The notes below the pieces were generated by a model. The model had not been told where the DNA came from and did no database searches. It was given only the letters and a program-made list of their open reading frames with translations. The translations under genes were made by a program, and so were the position numbers. Shown one piece after another: positions 8,626 through 17,641 of a DNA stretch of 34,236 nt. Source of the DNA: Rhodobiaceae bacterium (lineage in GTDB: Bacteria > Pseudomonadota > Alphaproteobacteria > MED-G09); NCBI GenBank assembly GCA_002723035.1, contig PBNH01000008.1, positions 1 to 34,236 on the forward strand, in the 5' to 3' direction. The first letter of the stretch is position 1. Each line of letters opens with the position of its first letter.

Positions 8626-10647
8626 CTACCAGATTAGTATAATCTCGTCATCAGATTTATAAAGTTTATCACCTTTTTCAGTGGAAAAGGCTTTATGAAA
8701 TTCCTTCATATTGATTATAACACCATCTACTCTAAACCTTGAGGGAGAATGAACACTAGTAGCAACTCTCATCTCATAAATTTCATCTCTAAATTTGACT
8801 CTATCTGACTGAGCTGTTCCTATAAAAAATCTTTGTTCACCTGTATAATTATCAATAATTGGAGATGGCTCTCCTTTTAAAGAAATTTTATATGCCCTAA
8901 AAGCCGCTTTTGCTCCTCCTAGGTCGGCAATATTTTCTCCAAGAGTAAGTTCACCATTTAATTTTCTTCCAGGTAATACTTCGTATTGAGAGTATTGATT
9001 TGCTAATAGAGCGGTTCTTTTATCAAAATTATCTCTATCTTCCTTTGTCCACCAATTTCTTAAATTACCATCTCCATCAAATTGAGAACCCTTATCATCA
9101 AATGCATGGCTTATTTCATGTCCAATTGTAACCCCTATAGCGCCATAATTTACTGCATCATCTGCCTTAGGATTAAAATTTGGTGGCTGCAAATAGGCTG
9201 CTGGAAAAACAATTTCGTTTTTTGTTGGACTAAAATAAGCGTTAACAGTCTGAGGAGACATGGACCATTCACGTCTATCAACGGGACCGTTTAGTCTTTC
9301 TAGAGCTTTTTTATAACCAAAAATAGCAGAATTATTTAAATTACCATACAAATCATTTGGATTAATTTCTAAACCCTCATAATCATCCCAAACCTCGGGG
9401 TAACCAATTTTAACTCTCATTTTAGATAGTTTCTCAAGAGCTCTTTTCTTAGTCTCATCGGACATCCATTCTAGTTCTTGTATTCCAATTCTGTATGACT
9501 CAAGTAAATTATCAACAAGAATTTCCATCTTATCTTTATACTCAGGAGGGAAAAAGTCATTTACATAAATTTTACCCAGCGCATCCCCCATTATACTATT
9601 TACGAGTCCTACAGCTCTTTTCCATAGATCGGGTAGTTTTTCTCTACCAGTTAAAATCTTTGAAAATTCAAATGATTCCAAGATAAAATCATCTGATAAA
9701 GATCCCGCGGATCCTTTTACTAAACGAACTATCAAGTAATCTTTCCACTTATCAATGGGTATCTCATTCATAAGATCAATCAACGCAGTGATATAAACTG
9801 GAGACTCAACAATAAACTTATTTTGACTTCCTAACCCAAGCTCCTCCACCCATTCATTCCAGTAGTTACCACCTAAATCATATAATCGATCTTTTTCATA
9901 TGGATTATAAATCCTCTCTGGATCACGCATTTCTAATCTTGATAACTGTACTTTTGCTAATTTATTCTCTATTTCAAAAGCACTTAAAGCTCTCTGCTTA
10001 GGGTTTTTTATAGAAGCTAGCCTTAATAGATTTTCTATATGAGTAATATATGCACCACGGATCTCTTTATAATTATCCTCTAAATAATAATCCCTATCAG
10101 GAAGCCCAAGGCCGCCTTGATCAAAATAAATTGTATAATTTAGAGGATCCTTTAAATCATCGTAAATAAATATTCTTAACGGTATAGATGACCCAGATTT
10201 GATAGATCGTGAAAAATATTGCCATAGATCTATGACATTTGATATCTCAGAAATTATTTTTAACTCTGGCAATATTGGATCATAGCCTAGTCTATTGACT
10301 TTATCTCTATCAATGAAACTCTTATACAAATTAGCAATTTTCAATTCTTCATCAGAAATAAATGAATCGTTATTTTCAATCCTTTCGATAATTTTTTTTA
10401 TTAGCATATCTTGATTAGAATAAGACTCCTCTCTTAAAGTCATATATGAACCCCATCCAACTTGGTCATCGGGTATTGGGGTATTATTTAACCAATCGCT
10501 ATTAACATGGTCGTAAAGACTGTCTTGAGGTCTAACTAAATAATTAAACTCATTAGGGTTTATTCCAGATACTGAATCTTCAGCATAAGAAATAATTGAG
10601 GAAAATATGATATTTAAAAATAAGACTATATATATAATTGATTTCAT
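8626..10647 (-). CDS. M13 family (neprilysin/PepO-like) zinc metallopeptidase, exported
   Basis: A 673-residue gluzincin that cleaves short peptides at the amino side of hydrophobic residues. A signal peptide (MKSIIYIVLFLNIIFSSIISYA) suggests a periplasmic or lipid-free envelope location. The large N-terminal M13 domain starts DSLYDHVNSDWL; the catalytic part has NAYFSPTKNEIVFPAAYLQ, zinc motif H510-E-I-S-H514, GENIADLGG with the third ligand Glu571 and Asp575, and the VHSPSRFRVDG substrate strand. The C-terminus is IILIW, lacking the penultimate-region Cys of many members. I start at the ATG at 10647 because AGGAA lies 6 bases upstream and it gives a proper signal peptide; the ATG seven codons earlier overlaps the stop of the upstream SDR gene. 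Confidence 0.95.
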   Translation of the reverse strand: MKSIIYIVLFLNIIFSSIISYAEDSVSGINPNEFNYLVRPQDSLYDHVNSDWLNNTPIPDDQVGWGSYMTLREESYSNQDMLIKKIIERIENNDSFISDEELKIANLYKSFIDRDKVNRLGYDPILPELKIISEISNVIDLWQYFSRSIKSGSSIPLRIFIYDDLKDPLNYTIYFDQGGLGLPDRDYYLEDNYKEIRGAYITHIENLLRLASIKNPKQRALSAFEIENKLAKVQLSRLEMRDPERIYNPYEKDRLYDLGGNYWNEWVEELGLGSQNKFIVESPVYITALIDLMNEIPIDKWKDYLIVRLVKGSAGSLSDDFILESFEFSKILTGREKLPDLWKRAVGLVNSIMGDALGKIYVNDFFPPEYKDKMEILVDNLLESYRIGIQELEWMSDETKKRALEKLSKMRVKIGYPEVWDDYEGLEINPNDLYGNLNNSAIFGYKKALERLNGPVDRREWSMSPQTVNAYFSPTKNEIVFPAAYLQPPNFNPKADDAVNYGAIGVTIGHEISHAFDDKGSQFDGDGNLRNWWTKEDRDNFDKRTALLANQYSQYEVLPGRKLNGELTLGENIADLGGAKAAFRAYKISLKGEPSPIIDNYTGEQRFFIGTAQSDRVKFRDEIYEMRVATSVHSPSRFRVDGVIINMKEFHKAFSTEKGDKLYKSDDEIILIW

Positions 10648-10657
10648 CGATATTCCT

Positions 10658-11452
10658 TTACATTGCACTTATTCCGCCATCAATTTTTAATTCTGCTCCA
10701 GTTACAAATTTGGACTCATCACTCGCTAAGTAAAGAACTGCATAAGCAACATCGTCAGTATCACCAACAACACCAAGAGGTATTTGCATAGAAAGCTTTT
10801 GCAAAAGTTCATCTCGCTCAAGAGGTGGTTTATTTCCACGTCCACCTGACAACCACCCATCTAAAATTGGGGTATTAATAAATGTAGGATGGATTGAATT
10901 ACATCTGATTTGATAACCCTGCCTTGCGCAATGGAGAGCAACTGATTTAGACATCATCCAAACGCCCGCCTTGGCTGTATTGTATGAAACCATATTATGT
11001 CCTGCAATTAATCCAGATATAGAGGAAGTATTTACTATTGATCCAGGAGCATAATTCTTCATAATTGGAATAGCATATTTACAGCCCAGGAAAACACTAT
11101 CTGTGTCAATCTTCATAATATTTTGAAATGTCTCATAGTCAGTATCTTCTACCGTTGATCCTCCGCCAATTCCAGCATTATTAATGAGAATATTTAATCC
11201 GCCCATTAAGTCCTCTGCTTGCTTCAGAGCTTTTTGCCATTGAGTTTCGGATGAGACATCTAAAGAAACAGCAAAAGCCATACCTGAATAATCTTTATTA
11301 ATTTTTTCAGCTACCTCTATAACTCCATCTTCATTAATATCGCAAACAACAACTTTTGCCCCTTCCTTTGCAAGCATAATAGCTATTGCCTCGCCAATAC
11401 CCTGTGCTGCACCAGTAACGAAAGCCATTTTTCCTTCAACTCGTCCAGTCAT
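10658..11452 (-). CDS. Short-chain dehydrogenase similar to 3-beta/17-beta-hydroxysteroid or cyclic-alcohol dehydrogenases
   Basis: A 264-residue classical SDR. TGAAQGIG at residues 13-20, VVCDIN with an Asp selecting NAD, NNAG at 91-94, a catalytic Ser in NTSSISG (143/144), Tyr157 and Lys161 (SYNTAK), and a GAELKIDGGISAM C-terminus are all present. The insert HPTFINTPILDGWLSGGRG before the C-terminal helices and the overall pattern recall bacterial 3(17)-beta-hydroxysteroid and cyclopentanol dehydrogenases, but the substrate cannot be fixed. AGGGGA lies about 6 bases before the ATG. It sits between dsbD (68 bases upstream) and the M13 peptidase (10 bases downstream). Confidence 0.9.
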   Translation of the reverse strand: MTGRVEGKMAFVTGAAQGIGEAIAIMLAKEGAKVVVCDINEDGVIEVAEKINKDYSGMAFAVSLDVSSETQWQKALKQAEDLMGGLNILINNAGIGGGSTVEDTDYETFQNIMKIDTDSVFLGCKYAIPIMKNYAPGSIVNTSSISGLIAGHNMVSYNTAKAGVWMMSKSVALHCARQGYQIRCNSIHPTFINTPILDGWLSGGRGNKPPLERDELLQKLSMQIPLGVVGDTDDVAYAVLYLASDESKFVTGAELKIDGGISAM

Positions 11453-11520
11453 AATTTCCCCTAAACATATTTATAATTATAAAAAATTTATCTTATCCAT
11501 CAAATTTTAAATGGCTAGAA

Positions 11521-13548
11521 TTATCTTGTATATTCATTAAAAATTTGTTTTGAAAGAATAGCAGGAAGAATTTTAGGATTTTTTGTATCCTTTTTCCAAT
11601 ATAAATATAAAGGTACTCCTCCACGCTTGTATTTTTCAAGTTCTTCGGTTATTTTTGGATCGTAATTTGTCCAATCAGCTACTAAATAAATAATATTACC
11701 ATTTGATACAGACTCTTTAAAAAATTTTGAATTAAATACAACGGCTTCATTAACTTTACATGTCAAACACCAATCAGCAGTAAAGTTTACTAATACATTT
11801 TTACCTTCAGACCTATATTGATTAACCTTTGCTGTTTCCCAGCTTTCTCCAATTATCAATTCCTTGGGCGTTGATATTCTTTCAGCGTCATATGAGAAAA
11901 TAATATAAAAAACACCTAAAATAGCTGCTGAAAATGATAAAAATCTATTAATAATTCTTAGATGATTCATCTTGTAAATTGATAGAGATGTAATAATTAA
12001 AAGTAATGCTATTAATAAATCCCTAAGACCAATAAAACCTGATTGTCTTTGCACAACCCAAGCTAACCATATTGCTGTTAAAAGCATCGGGATTGACATT
12101 ACTTGTCCTACCTTAACCATCCATTCACCAGGCTTGGGTAATAAAATTAAACTAGAAGGTATTAATGATAAAAACATTGTTGGAAAAGCTACGCCAAAAC
12201 CCAATGATAAAAATATAAATGAAGATACATGTAATGGTTGTGAAAGCCCCCATCCTATAGCAGCTCCCATAAAAGGTCCTGTACAAGGTGTTGCCACAAT
12301 TACCGTGAGACAACCAAGTAATAAAGAATTTAAATATCCCGTACTTTTTGATCCTAAATTTCCTAACTTAGTAAAAGAGGTGCCTATTTCAACCTTAAAA
12401 AGCAGAATAAAAGCTATGCTAAAAAATAGTAATGATAAGAGAGTTGATACAACACTTGATTGCAATTGCCATCCCCAGCCAACAGCTTGGCCAAGATTCC
12501 TAAAAATGAAAGTAAGAGATAAAAGGGCCAACATGCTTAACTCGACACCCAATCCAAATACTAAACCATGGCGCCAGGCATTTTTTTCAGATGACTCTCT
12601 CACAAAAGACATTACTTTAAGAGCTATAACAGGAAAAACACATGGCATAATATTTAAAATAATTCCACCAAAGAAAGCGAGAATGATAGCGACTGCAAAG
12701 GATAAATTTGATGTCCCTGGTATTTCTATTCTATCAACATAGCTTATTGATTGATCAATTTGAAATGTTTGCTTAGTTTTAGCAAACTGTATCTCCAAAA
12801 CTCCAATTGCATTTTGTGCATTGTTAGAATATTTAATTGGGCGTTCAACAATCAATTTTGTAGAATTTTCTAGATTGTAAAAATCTTGCTTTGATGAATA
12901 TTTAATTAAACCCTTATTTTCTGGAAAAAAGTAAGCTTGAGTTATGTCATTATTTTTATTTTCCCATTCTATTGAGAGATAATTATCAGATGCTTCAACA
13001 AATAATTTTCTATCAAAGTTTATAGGTAATTCACTATACCATGATGACAAAATTTCTCGTGAAAATTGAATATCCTCTTTGGAATAACTGCTCAAATCAA
13101 AATCAATAACAGCTTTCTCAGGTATACAAATTTTTTCACAAATCAAAAAATCTATTTCAAAAATAGATGGTCCATTTTTAATATACGCGCTATCAACAGA
13201 AAAAATTGCTGGTAGCACCACCTCATCATAGTAACCATAAGTCATGAGTGGTTCCTCTGGGGTTTTCTGAGGAGAGGGCCATAAGAGTTTTTTAAATTCT
13301 ATTGACCCAGCATTTTTCCATTGAATCTCTGCAGGAAGCCCAGAATCTCCAGGATTTTTCCAATATATATGCCAGCCAGGTTCAATTTCAAATTTAATAC
13401 CTATAATAAAATCTTCATTAACAACTATCTCATTGGTTTCAACTAGTAATTCAATTTTTGCATGACTTGTATCGACTGAAGCAAGCTTCGCATTTACAAA
13501 AATTGGAAAAATAAAAATTATAAAAAATAATATTAATTTTTTTTTCAT
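11521..13548 (-). CDS. dsbD: Protein-disulfide reductase, DsbD/ScsB family
   Basis: A 675-residue three-domain membrane protein that carries reducing power from cytosolic thioredoxin to periplasmic partners such as cytochrome-c thioreduction or DsbC-like proteins. After a signal peptide (cleavage near VNA-K, residue 20) comes a periplasmic domain with Cys137 and Cys141 (ICEKICIPE). About eight membrane helices follow, with the redox Cys in NIMPCVFPVIALKVM and ATPCTGPFMGAAIGWG. The C-terminal thioredoxin-like domain has W593-C594-L-T-C597. The TM Cys contexts resemble the ScsB/DsbD-alpha type found in alphaproteobacteria rather than E. coli DsbD. The ribosome binding site is weak. It is divergent from tsaD with about 158 bp between. 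Confidence 0.93.
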   Translation of the reverse strand: MKKKLILFFIIFIFPIFVNAKLASVDTSHAKIELLVETNEIVVNEDFIIGIKFEIEPGWHIYWKNPGDSGLPAEIQWKNAGSIEFKKLLWPSPQKTPEEPLMTYGYYDEVVLPAIFSVDSAYIKNGPSIFEIDFLICEKICIPEKAVIDFDLSSYSKEDIQFSREILSSWYSELPINFDRKLFVEASDNYLSIEWENKNNDITQAYFFPENKGLIKYSSKQDFYNLENSTKLIVERPIKYSNNAQNAIGVLEIQFAKTKQTFQIDQSISYVDRIEIPGTSNLSFAVAIILAFFGGIILNIMPCVFPVIALKVMSFVRESSEKNAWRHGLVFGLGVELSMLALLSLTFIFRNLGQAVGWGWQLQSSVVSTLLSLLFFSIAFILLFKVEIGTSFTKLGNLGSKSTGYLNSLLLGCLTVIVATPCTGPFMGAAIGWGLSQPLHVSSFIFLSLGFGVAFPTMFLSLIPSSLILLPKPGEWMVKVGQVMSIPMLLTAIWLAWVVQRQSGFIGLRDLLIALLLIITSLSIYKMNHLRIINRFLSFSAAILGVFYIIFSYDAERISTPKELIIGESWETAKVNQYRSEGKNVLVNFTADWCLTCKVNEAVVFNSKFFKESVSNGNIIYLVADWTNYDPKITEELEKYKRGGVPLYLYWKKDTKNPKILPAILSKQIFNEYTR

Positions 13549-13706
13549 AGTTGTTTCTTTCTAATTATTCTCTAAACCTAATAATTAAACTTCAAATTTT
13601 TAAATCTTCAAAAGATTAACATTCATGCATAAACATATTAAAAGATCATTAAAGCAAAGTTTTAGTTTATGATAGCCTATTTATAAAGAATAAAAATTTG
13701 AAACCT

Positions 13707-14765
13707 ATGAAAAAAGAAAATGTTAAAATTCTTGGTATTGAAAGCAGTTGTGACGAAACGGCTGTTTCTATTGTTGAGGTCAGCAAAAATGATAAAGGTA
13801 AAATTCTATCCAATATTGTTTTTAGTCAAATAGATGAGCACTCTCAATATGGTGGAGTGGTCCCAGAAATAGCATCGAGATCTCATGTAGAAACCTTAAG
13901 TCCATTAATAGATCAAGCGCTTGAGGAGGCTTGTTTAAACATTAGAGAAATTGACGGAGTTGCGGCTACATCAGGACCAGGATTAATTGGAGGCTTAATT
14001 GTGGGATTAACAACTGCAAAAGGGCTAGCGCTTGGATTAAATATACCCCTCATAGGTGTTAATCACCTTGAGGGTCATGCCCTCACCCCTATTCTTACAA
14101 ATGATATTTCACCACCATATATTTTGTTGCTTGTGTCAGGTGGACATACTCAGCTAATTATGGTCAAAAGTATTGGTCAATACTCCCAGATCGGAACAAC
14201 AATTGATGATGCTGCAGGCGAAGCTTTTGATAAAGCTGCTAAATTTTTAGATATCGGATATCCTGGAGGTCCAGCATTAGAAAATTTAGCAAAAAAAGGT
14301 AATAATAAGAAATATAATTTCCCAAGACCTTTGCAAAACTCTAATGAGTGTAATTTTTCTTTTTCTGGGCTAAAAACTTCTTTAATTAGAGAGGCTAAAA
14401 AAATTGAACCCATTAATAGCGAAACACTTGCTGATTTAGCTGCTTCATATCAAGAAGCAATAATTGATTGTATAATAATAAAATCAGAAAAAGCTATTAA
14501 AAAAATATTGAAAGAAAATAAAAATATTGAAATTAAATATTTTGTTGCTTCTGGAGGTGTTGCATCAAATAAAGCAATTAGAGATAGTTTAACAGTGCTT
14601 ACCAATAAGCATGAAATGAAATTCATCGCACCCCCAATGAAATTTTGTACAGATAATGCAGCAATGATAGCATGGGTAGGAGGTTTAAGATTACTAAGAG
14701 GCCAAAAAGATAAATTGAATATTCCAGCAAGAGCAAGATGGTCACTTGAAGAGATGAGAATTTAA
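13707..14765 (+). CDS. tsaD: tRNA N6-adenosine threonylcarbamoyltransferase TsaD
   Basis: A 352-residue ASKHA-fold enzyme that transfers the threonylcarbamoyl group to A37 of ANN-decoding tRNAs, working with TsaB and TsaE (neither is in this window). GIESSCDETAVSIVE opens the protein; the metal ligands H120 and H124 are in NHLEGHAL; LLVSGGHTQL, DDAAGEAFDKAAKFL, GGPALENLA, FSFSGLKTSL and VASGGVASNKAIRD follow, with the DNAAMIAW metal Asp near the end. I start at ATG 13707; a TTG three codons upstream is the only other close start and neither has a clear ribosome binding site. gpsA starts 10 bases after the stop. Confidence 0.98.
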   Translation: MKKENVKILGIESSCDETAVSIVEVSKNDKGKILSNIVFSQIDEHSQYGGVVPEIASRSHVETLSPLIDQALEEACLNIREIDGVAATSGPGLIGGLIVGLTTAKGLALGLNIPLIGVNHLEGHALTPILTNDISPPYILLLVSGGHTQLIMVKSIGQYSQIGTTIDDAAGEAFDKAAKFLDIGYPGGPALENLAKKGNNKKYNFPRPLQNSNECNFSFSGLKTSLIREAKKIEPINSETLADLAASYQEAIIDCIIIKSEKAIKKILKENKNIEIKYFVASGGVASNKAIRDSLTVLTNKHEMKFIAPPMKFCTDNAAMIAWVGGLRLLRGQKDKLNIPARARWSLEEMRI

Positions 14766-14775
14766 GAGGTAGTAA

Positions 14776-15786
14776 ATGAAGGAAGATAATAAAAATTATA
14801 GAGAAATCTCTGTCATTGGTGCGGGTGCATGGGGAACAGCCTTGGCTGAAGTAATAAGTCGTAAGGGAAATAAAGTAAGTCTATGGGCTAGAGAAAATGA
14901 TGTGGTAAATAGTATAAATACCTCAAATACGAATGACCTTTATTTACCAAATATTAAATTATCTGAACTTATAAGTGCTCATAATGATCTTAGTAACGTT
15001 TTAGAATGTGATTTAATGTTAATGGTTACTCCTGCGCAATTTATGCGATCCGTTCTTGATAATATAAAAGATAATCTTCATGAAACAATCCCAATTGTTT
15101 TATGTTCTAAAGGCATAGAAACAAAAACATTAAACCTAATGAGTGAAATAGCAGAAGCTATTATACCTAATAACCCTCTGGCTATTTTATCTGGGCCAAG
15201 CTTTGCAATTGACGTAGTAAACAATAAACCCACTGCCGTTACTTTAGCTTGCAAAGACCCAGATGTTGGAAAAAATATTGCCGATAGAATCAGCCTTCCA
15301 ACATTTAGACCATATTTGAGCGAAGATGTCATAGGTGCTCAAGTAGGTGGTGCTACCAAAAATGTTATAGCTATTGCGGCTGGGGTTGTGGAGGGTCAAA
15401 ATCTTGGTGAGAGCGCTCGTGCGGCAACTATAACAAGAGGTTACAGCGAAATAAATCGCTTAGCTATTGCATTGGGAGGTCAAGAGGAGACATTGTCTGG
15501 ATTATCTGGAATGGGAGATTTACTTCTAACATGCAACTCTGTAACCTCTCGAAATTTTTCATTGGGAATAAAGCTAGGACAAGGACTAAGTACAGAGGAG
15601 GCTACAAATAATTTATCCTCTGTCGCAGAAGGAATGTATTCAGCAAAGGCTATAGATAAATTATCAAATAAACTTGGTATTGAAATGCCAATAACAAATG
15701 CAGTTAAAGACTTAATAGACAAAAATAGATCAATTGATGAAATAGTTGATAATCTTCTATCACGGCCTATAAAAAAGGAGAAATAA
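14776..15786 (+). CDS. gpsA: NAD(P)-dependent glycerol-3-phosphate dehydrogenase
   Basis: A 336-residue cytosolic enzyme reducing dihydroxyacetone phosphate to sn-glycerol-3-phosphate, the backbone for phospholipids. The dinucleotide motif is G15-A-G17-A-W-G20; VLCSKGIE, SGPSFAIDV, catalytic Lys195 in GGATKNVIAIAAG, and TCNSVTSRNFSLG are all family landmarks. AGAGGT at 14765-14770 gives a good ribosome binding site. The stop overlaps the next start by one base (TAATG at 15784-15788). The tsaD-gpsA-yciI order is a familiar alphaproteobacterial arrangement. Confidence 0.98.
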   Translation: MKEDNKNYREISVIGAGAWGTALAEVISRKGNKVSLWARENDVVNSINTSNTNDLYLPNIKLSELISAHNDLSNVLECDLMLMVTPAQFMRSVLDNIKDNLHETIPIVLCSKGIETKTLNLMSEIAEAIIPNNPLAILSGPSFAIDVVNNKPTAVTLACKDPDVGKNIADRISLPTFRPYLSEDVIGAQVGGATKNVIAIAAGVVEGQNLGESARAATITRGYSEINRLAIALGGQEETLSGLSGMGDLLLTCNSVTSRNFSLGIKLGQGLSTEEATNNLSSVAEGMYSAKAIDKLSNKLGIEMPITNAVKDLIDKNRSIDEIVDNLLSRPIKKEK

Positions 15787-16055
15787 TGCTTTACTGTTTA
15801 ATCTGCCAAGATAAAAAAAATGCTATTGAGACAAGATTGCAAAATAGAGAAGATCATTTAAAGTATGTAGCTGAAACTAATGTAGTAAAATATGCTGGTC
15901 CATTTTTATCCGAAGATGATATAATGATAGGAAGTTTAATTGTAATAGATGTCGAAAATAAAGATGAAGCTAATAAATGGTCAAAGAATGATCCTTATAA
16001 AAAAGCGGGTCTTTTTAATAAAGTGGAAATTTTTAAATTTAAACATCTGATCTAA
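15786..16055 (+). CDS. YciI-like (YCII domain) protein
   Basis: An 89-residue single-domain protein of the YCII fold (dimeric alpha-beta ferredoxin-like, with a conserved His/Asp pair suspected to be catalytic). Diagnostic points are REDHLKYV with the His, VKYAGPFLSEDDIMIGSLIVIDVENKDEANKW, and the NDPYKKAGLF motif with the conserved Asp. Biochemical role unknown for most of the family. Its ATG overlaps the gpsA stop, so it is translationally coupled. Its last four bases (CTAA, 16052-16055) also contain the stop of the convergent sdhAF4 gene. Confidence 0.9.
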   Translation: MLYCLICQDKKNAIETRLQNREDHLKYVAETNVVKYAGPFLSEDDIMIGSLIVIDVENKDEANKWSKNDPYKKAGLFNKVEIFKFKHLI

Positions 16056-16240
16056 AAATCACTAGTAATACCATTCTTTTCCCAATCATTAAATCTAGTA
16101 GGCTCAGGGCCATCTCGTCCATCTAATTCTTTAGGAAGCTTTGTCTTGGTTAATTTATTTTTTCTATCAGCTGCTTCTTTCAATGCTTTTTTGGCATTAA
16201 TTTTTTGCTTTTCCTTAATTTTATCTATGTTTTTGGACAT
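16052..16240 (-). CDS. SdhAF4-like succinate dehydrogenase assembly factor (DUF1674)
   Basis: A 62-residue highly charged protein. The N-terminal half is Lys/Glu/Asn-rich and probably disordered or helical; the last 25 residues carry the family signature, with DGRDGPEPTRFNDWEKNGI ending in SDF. In mitochondria SdhAF4 chaperones the flavinylated SdhA subunit of succinate dehydrogenase; the bacterial homologue is expected to do likewise, though no sdh gene is here. It lies head to head with rsmB (45 bases between the two ATGs) and tail to tail with the YciI gene. No ribosome binding site is visible before its ATG. Confidence 0.9.
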   Translation of the reverse strand: MSKNIDKIKEKQKINAKKALKEAADRKNKLTKTKLPKELDGRDGPEPTRFNDWEKNGITSDF

Positions 16241-16285
16241 AAATATATATATAGCCTAACAATAGTAAAAAATAAAAGCTTGATT

Positions 16286-17602
16286 ATGAATAATTTAAAA
16301 AAAAATAATATTAATAAACATGGAACTTATACTAGAAAGAAAGCTATAGAAATTCTGGTAGAAATTCTTGAAAAGAATAAACCTTTAGATAATGCATTCG
16401 AGGTATCTACAAAAAGAAGTTTACATTTCTCAAAACTTATAAATGAAGACAAATCTTTCTGTAGGCTTCTTATTTCTACAACACTTAGAAATTTAACATC
16501 CATTGATTATCTGTTGTCTAAATTTTTATCAAAACCATTAGATAAGACACCATTAAAAATTTTGATGATTTTGAGGATTAACGTAGCGCAAAGCTTCTTT
16601 TTAAAAACTCCAGATCATGCTGTTGTTAATACATCGGTAGAATTATGTGGAAAAAAATGGAAAGGTCTAGTTAACGGTTTAAGTAGAGAGATTTTAAGAA
16701 ATAAAGAGAAAGCAAAAAAGTATCTTAGTGAAAGTAATAAAATTCCAAAATGGCTATTGAATAGATGGAAAAGAGACTGGGCTAAAAATTACAGTGATAT
16801 TATTTCCGGACATCTTAACTTAAATCCACCAATAGATCTTTATGTAAAAAACGACACAGATTATTGGGCGAAGAAATTAAATGGAAAAAAAATAGGAAAT
16901 AATTCAATACGACTTTATACACCGGGATTAGTATCCAGATTAGAAGGTTATGAGGATGGTGAATGGTGGATACAAGATTTTTCTTCACAAATTCCGGTTA
17001 ATCTATTAGATATACAAAATAATGAAGATGTTCTTGACTTGTGTTCAGCCCCGGGTGGAAAGACAGCACAATTAATTTCTTTAGGGGCAAATGTTACATC
17101 TATAGATAATAATAAAAAAAGACTTATTAGGCTTGAGCAAAACCTTAAAAGATTAAAATATGAAGCAGTTATAAAAAATAAAGATATCAGAAATTTTTCA
17201 TCAAAAAAAACTTGGCCAAAGATTATTTTAGATGCTCCTTGTTCTTCTACTGGTACTTTAAGAAGGAATCCTGAAATAATGCATCAAAAAAAAGATAGAG
17301 ATATCCTATCTTTGTCAAAACTTCAATCTGATTTACTTGATAAAGCTTGGGATTTATTGAAAGAAAGAGGTACGCTAATATATTGCACCTGTTCTTTAGA
17401 AAAAGAAGAAGGCGAATACCAAATTAAAAATTTCTTAAAAAGAAAAAAAAATTCATTATTGGATAAGATTAATGAAAATGAAATTGATAAAAAACTAAAA
17501 GCATCAAATAAAAATAAATGGCTTAGAATCTTTCCAAATAGCCTAGATCATGAAGGAGGTAATGATGGCTTTTTTATTGCAAGAGTTAAGAAAATTACTT
17601 GA
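16286..17602 (+). CDS. rsmB: 16S rRNA (cytosine-967-C5)-methyltransferase-like protein RsmB
   Basis: A 438-residue m5C RNA methyltransferase. An N-terminal NusB-like helical domain (residues about 10-145, with AIEILVEILEKNKPLDNAF and SIDYLLSKFL) is joined to a Rossmann-type SAM domain: DLCSAPGGKTAQLI, DAPCSSTGTLRRNPEI with Cys319, and CTCSLEKEEGE with the nucleophile Cys369. The frame is open 81 bases further upstream, but that extension would overlap the sdhAF4 start region and code for a low-quality leader; I start at ATG 16286, which gives the usual short basic lead-in. The protein is unusually rich in Lys and Asn, reflecting AT-rich DNA. rpe follows after 39 bases. Confidence 0.93.
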   Translation: MNNLKKNNINKHGTYTRKKAIEILVEILEKNKPLDNAFEVSTKRSLHFSKLINEDKSFCRLLISTTLRNLTSIDYLLSKFLSKPLDKTPLKILMILRINVAQSFFLKTPDHAVVNTSVELCGKKWKGLVNGLSREILRNKEKAKKYLSESNKIPKWLLNRWKRDWAKNYSDIISGHLNLNPPIDLYVKNDTDYWAKKLNGKKIGNNSIRLYTPGLVSRLEGYEDGEWWIQDFSSQIPVNLLDIQNNEDVLDLCSAPGGKTAQLISLGANVTSIDNNKKRLIRLEQNLKRLKYEAVIKNKDIRNFSSKKTWPKIILDAPCSSTGTLRRNPEIMHQKKDRDILSLSKLQSDLLDKAWDLLKERGTLIYCTCSLEKEEGEYQIKNFLKRKKNSLLDKINENEIDKKLKASNKNKWLRIFPNSLDHEGGNDGFFIARVKKIT

Positions 17603-17641
17603 GAACTTGCTTCAAAATAAAAGCTCTGTTAATGAATTTAA

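Noticed and set aside
12134-12742. Long open frame of 202 codons on the forward strand opposite dsbD
   Set aside because: It is antisense to a fully convincing DsbD membrane domain, has no ribosome binding site and no recognisable motif; codon pattern is the mirror of the real gene.
16205-16285. N-terminal extension of RsmB
   Set aside because: The frame is open but the extra 27 codons overlap the start of sdhAF4 on the other strand and do not resemble the NusB-like domain; the ATG at 16286 is the natural start.
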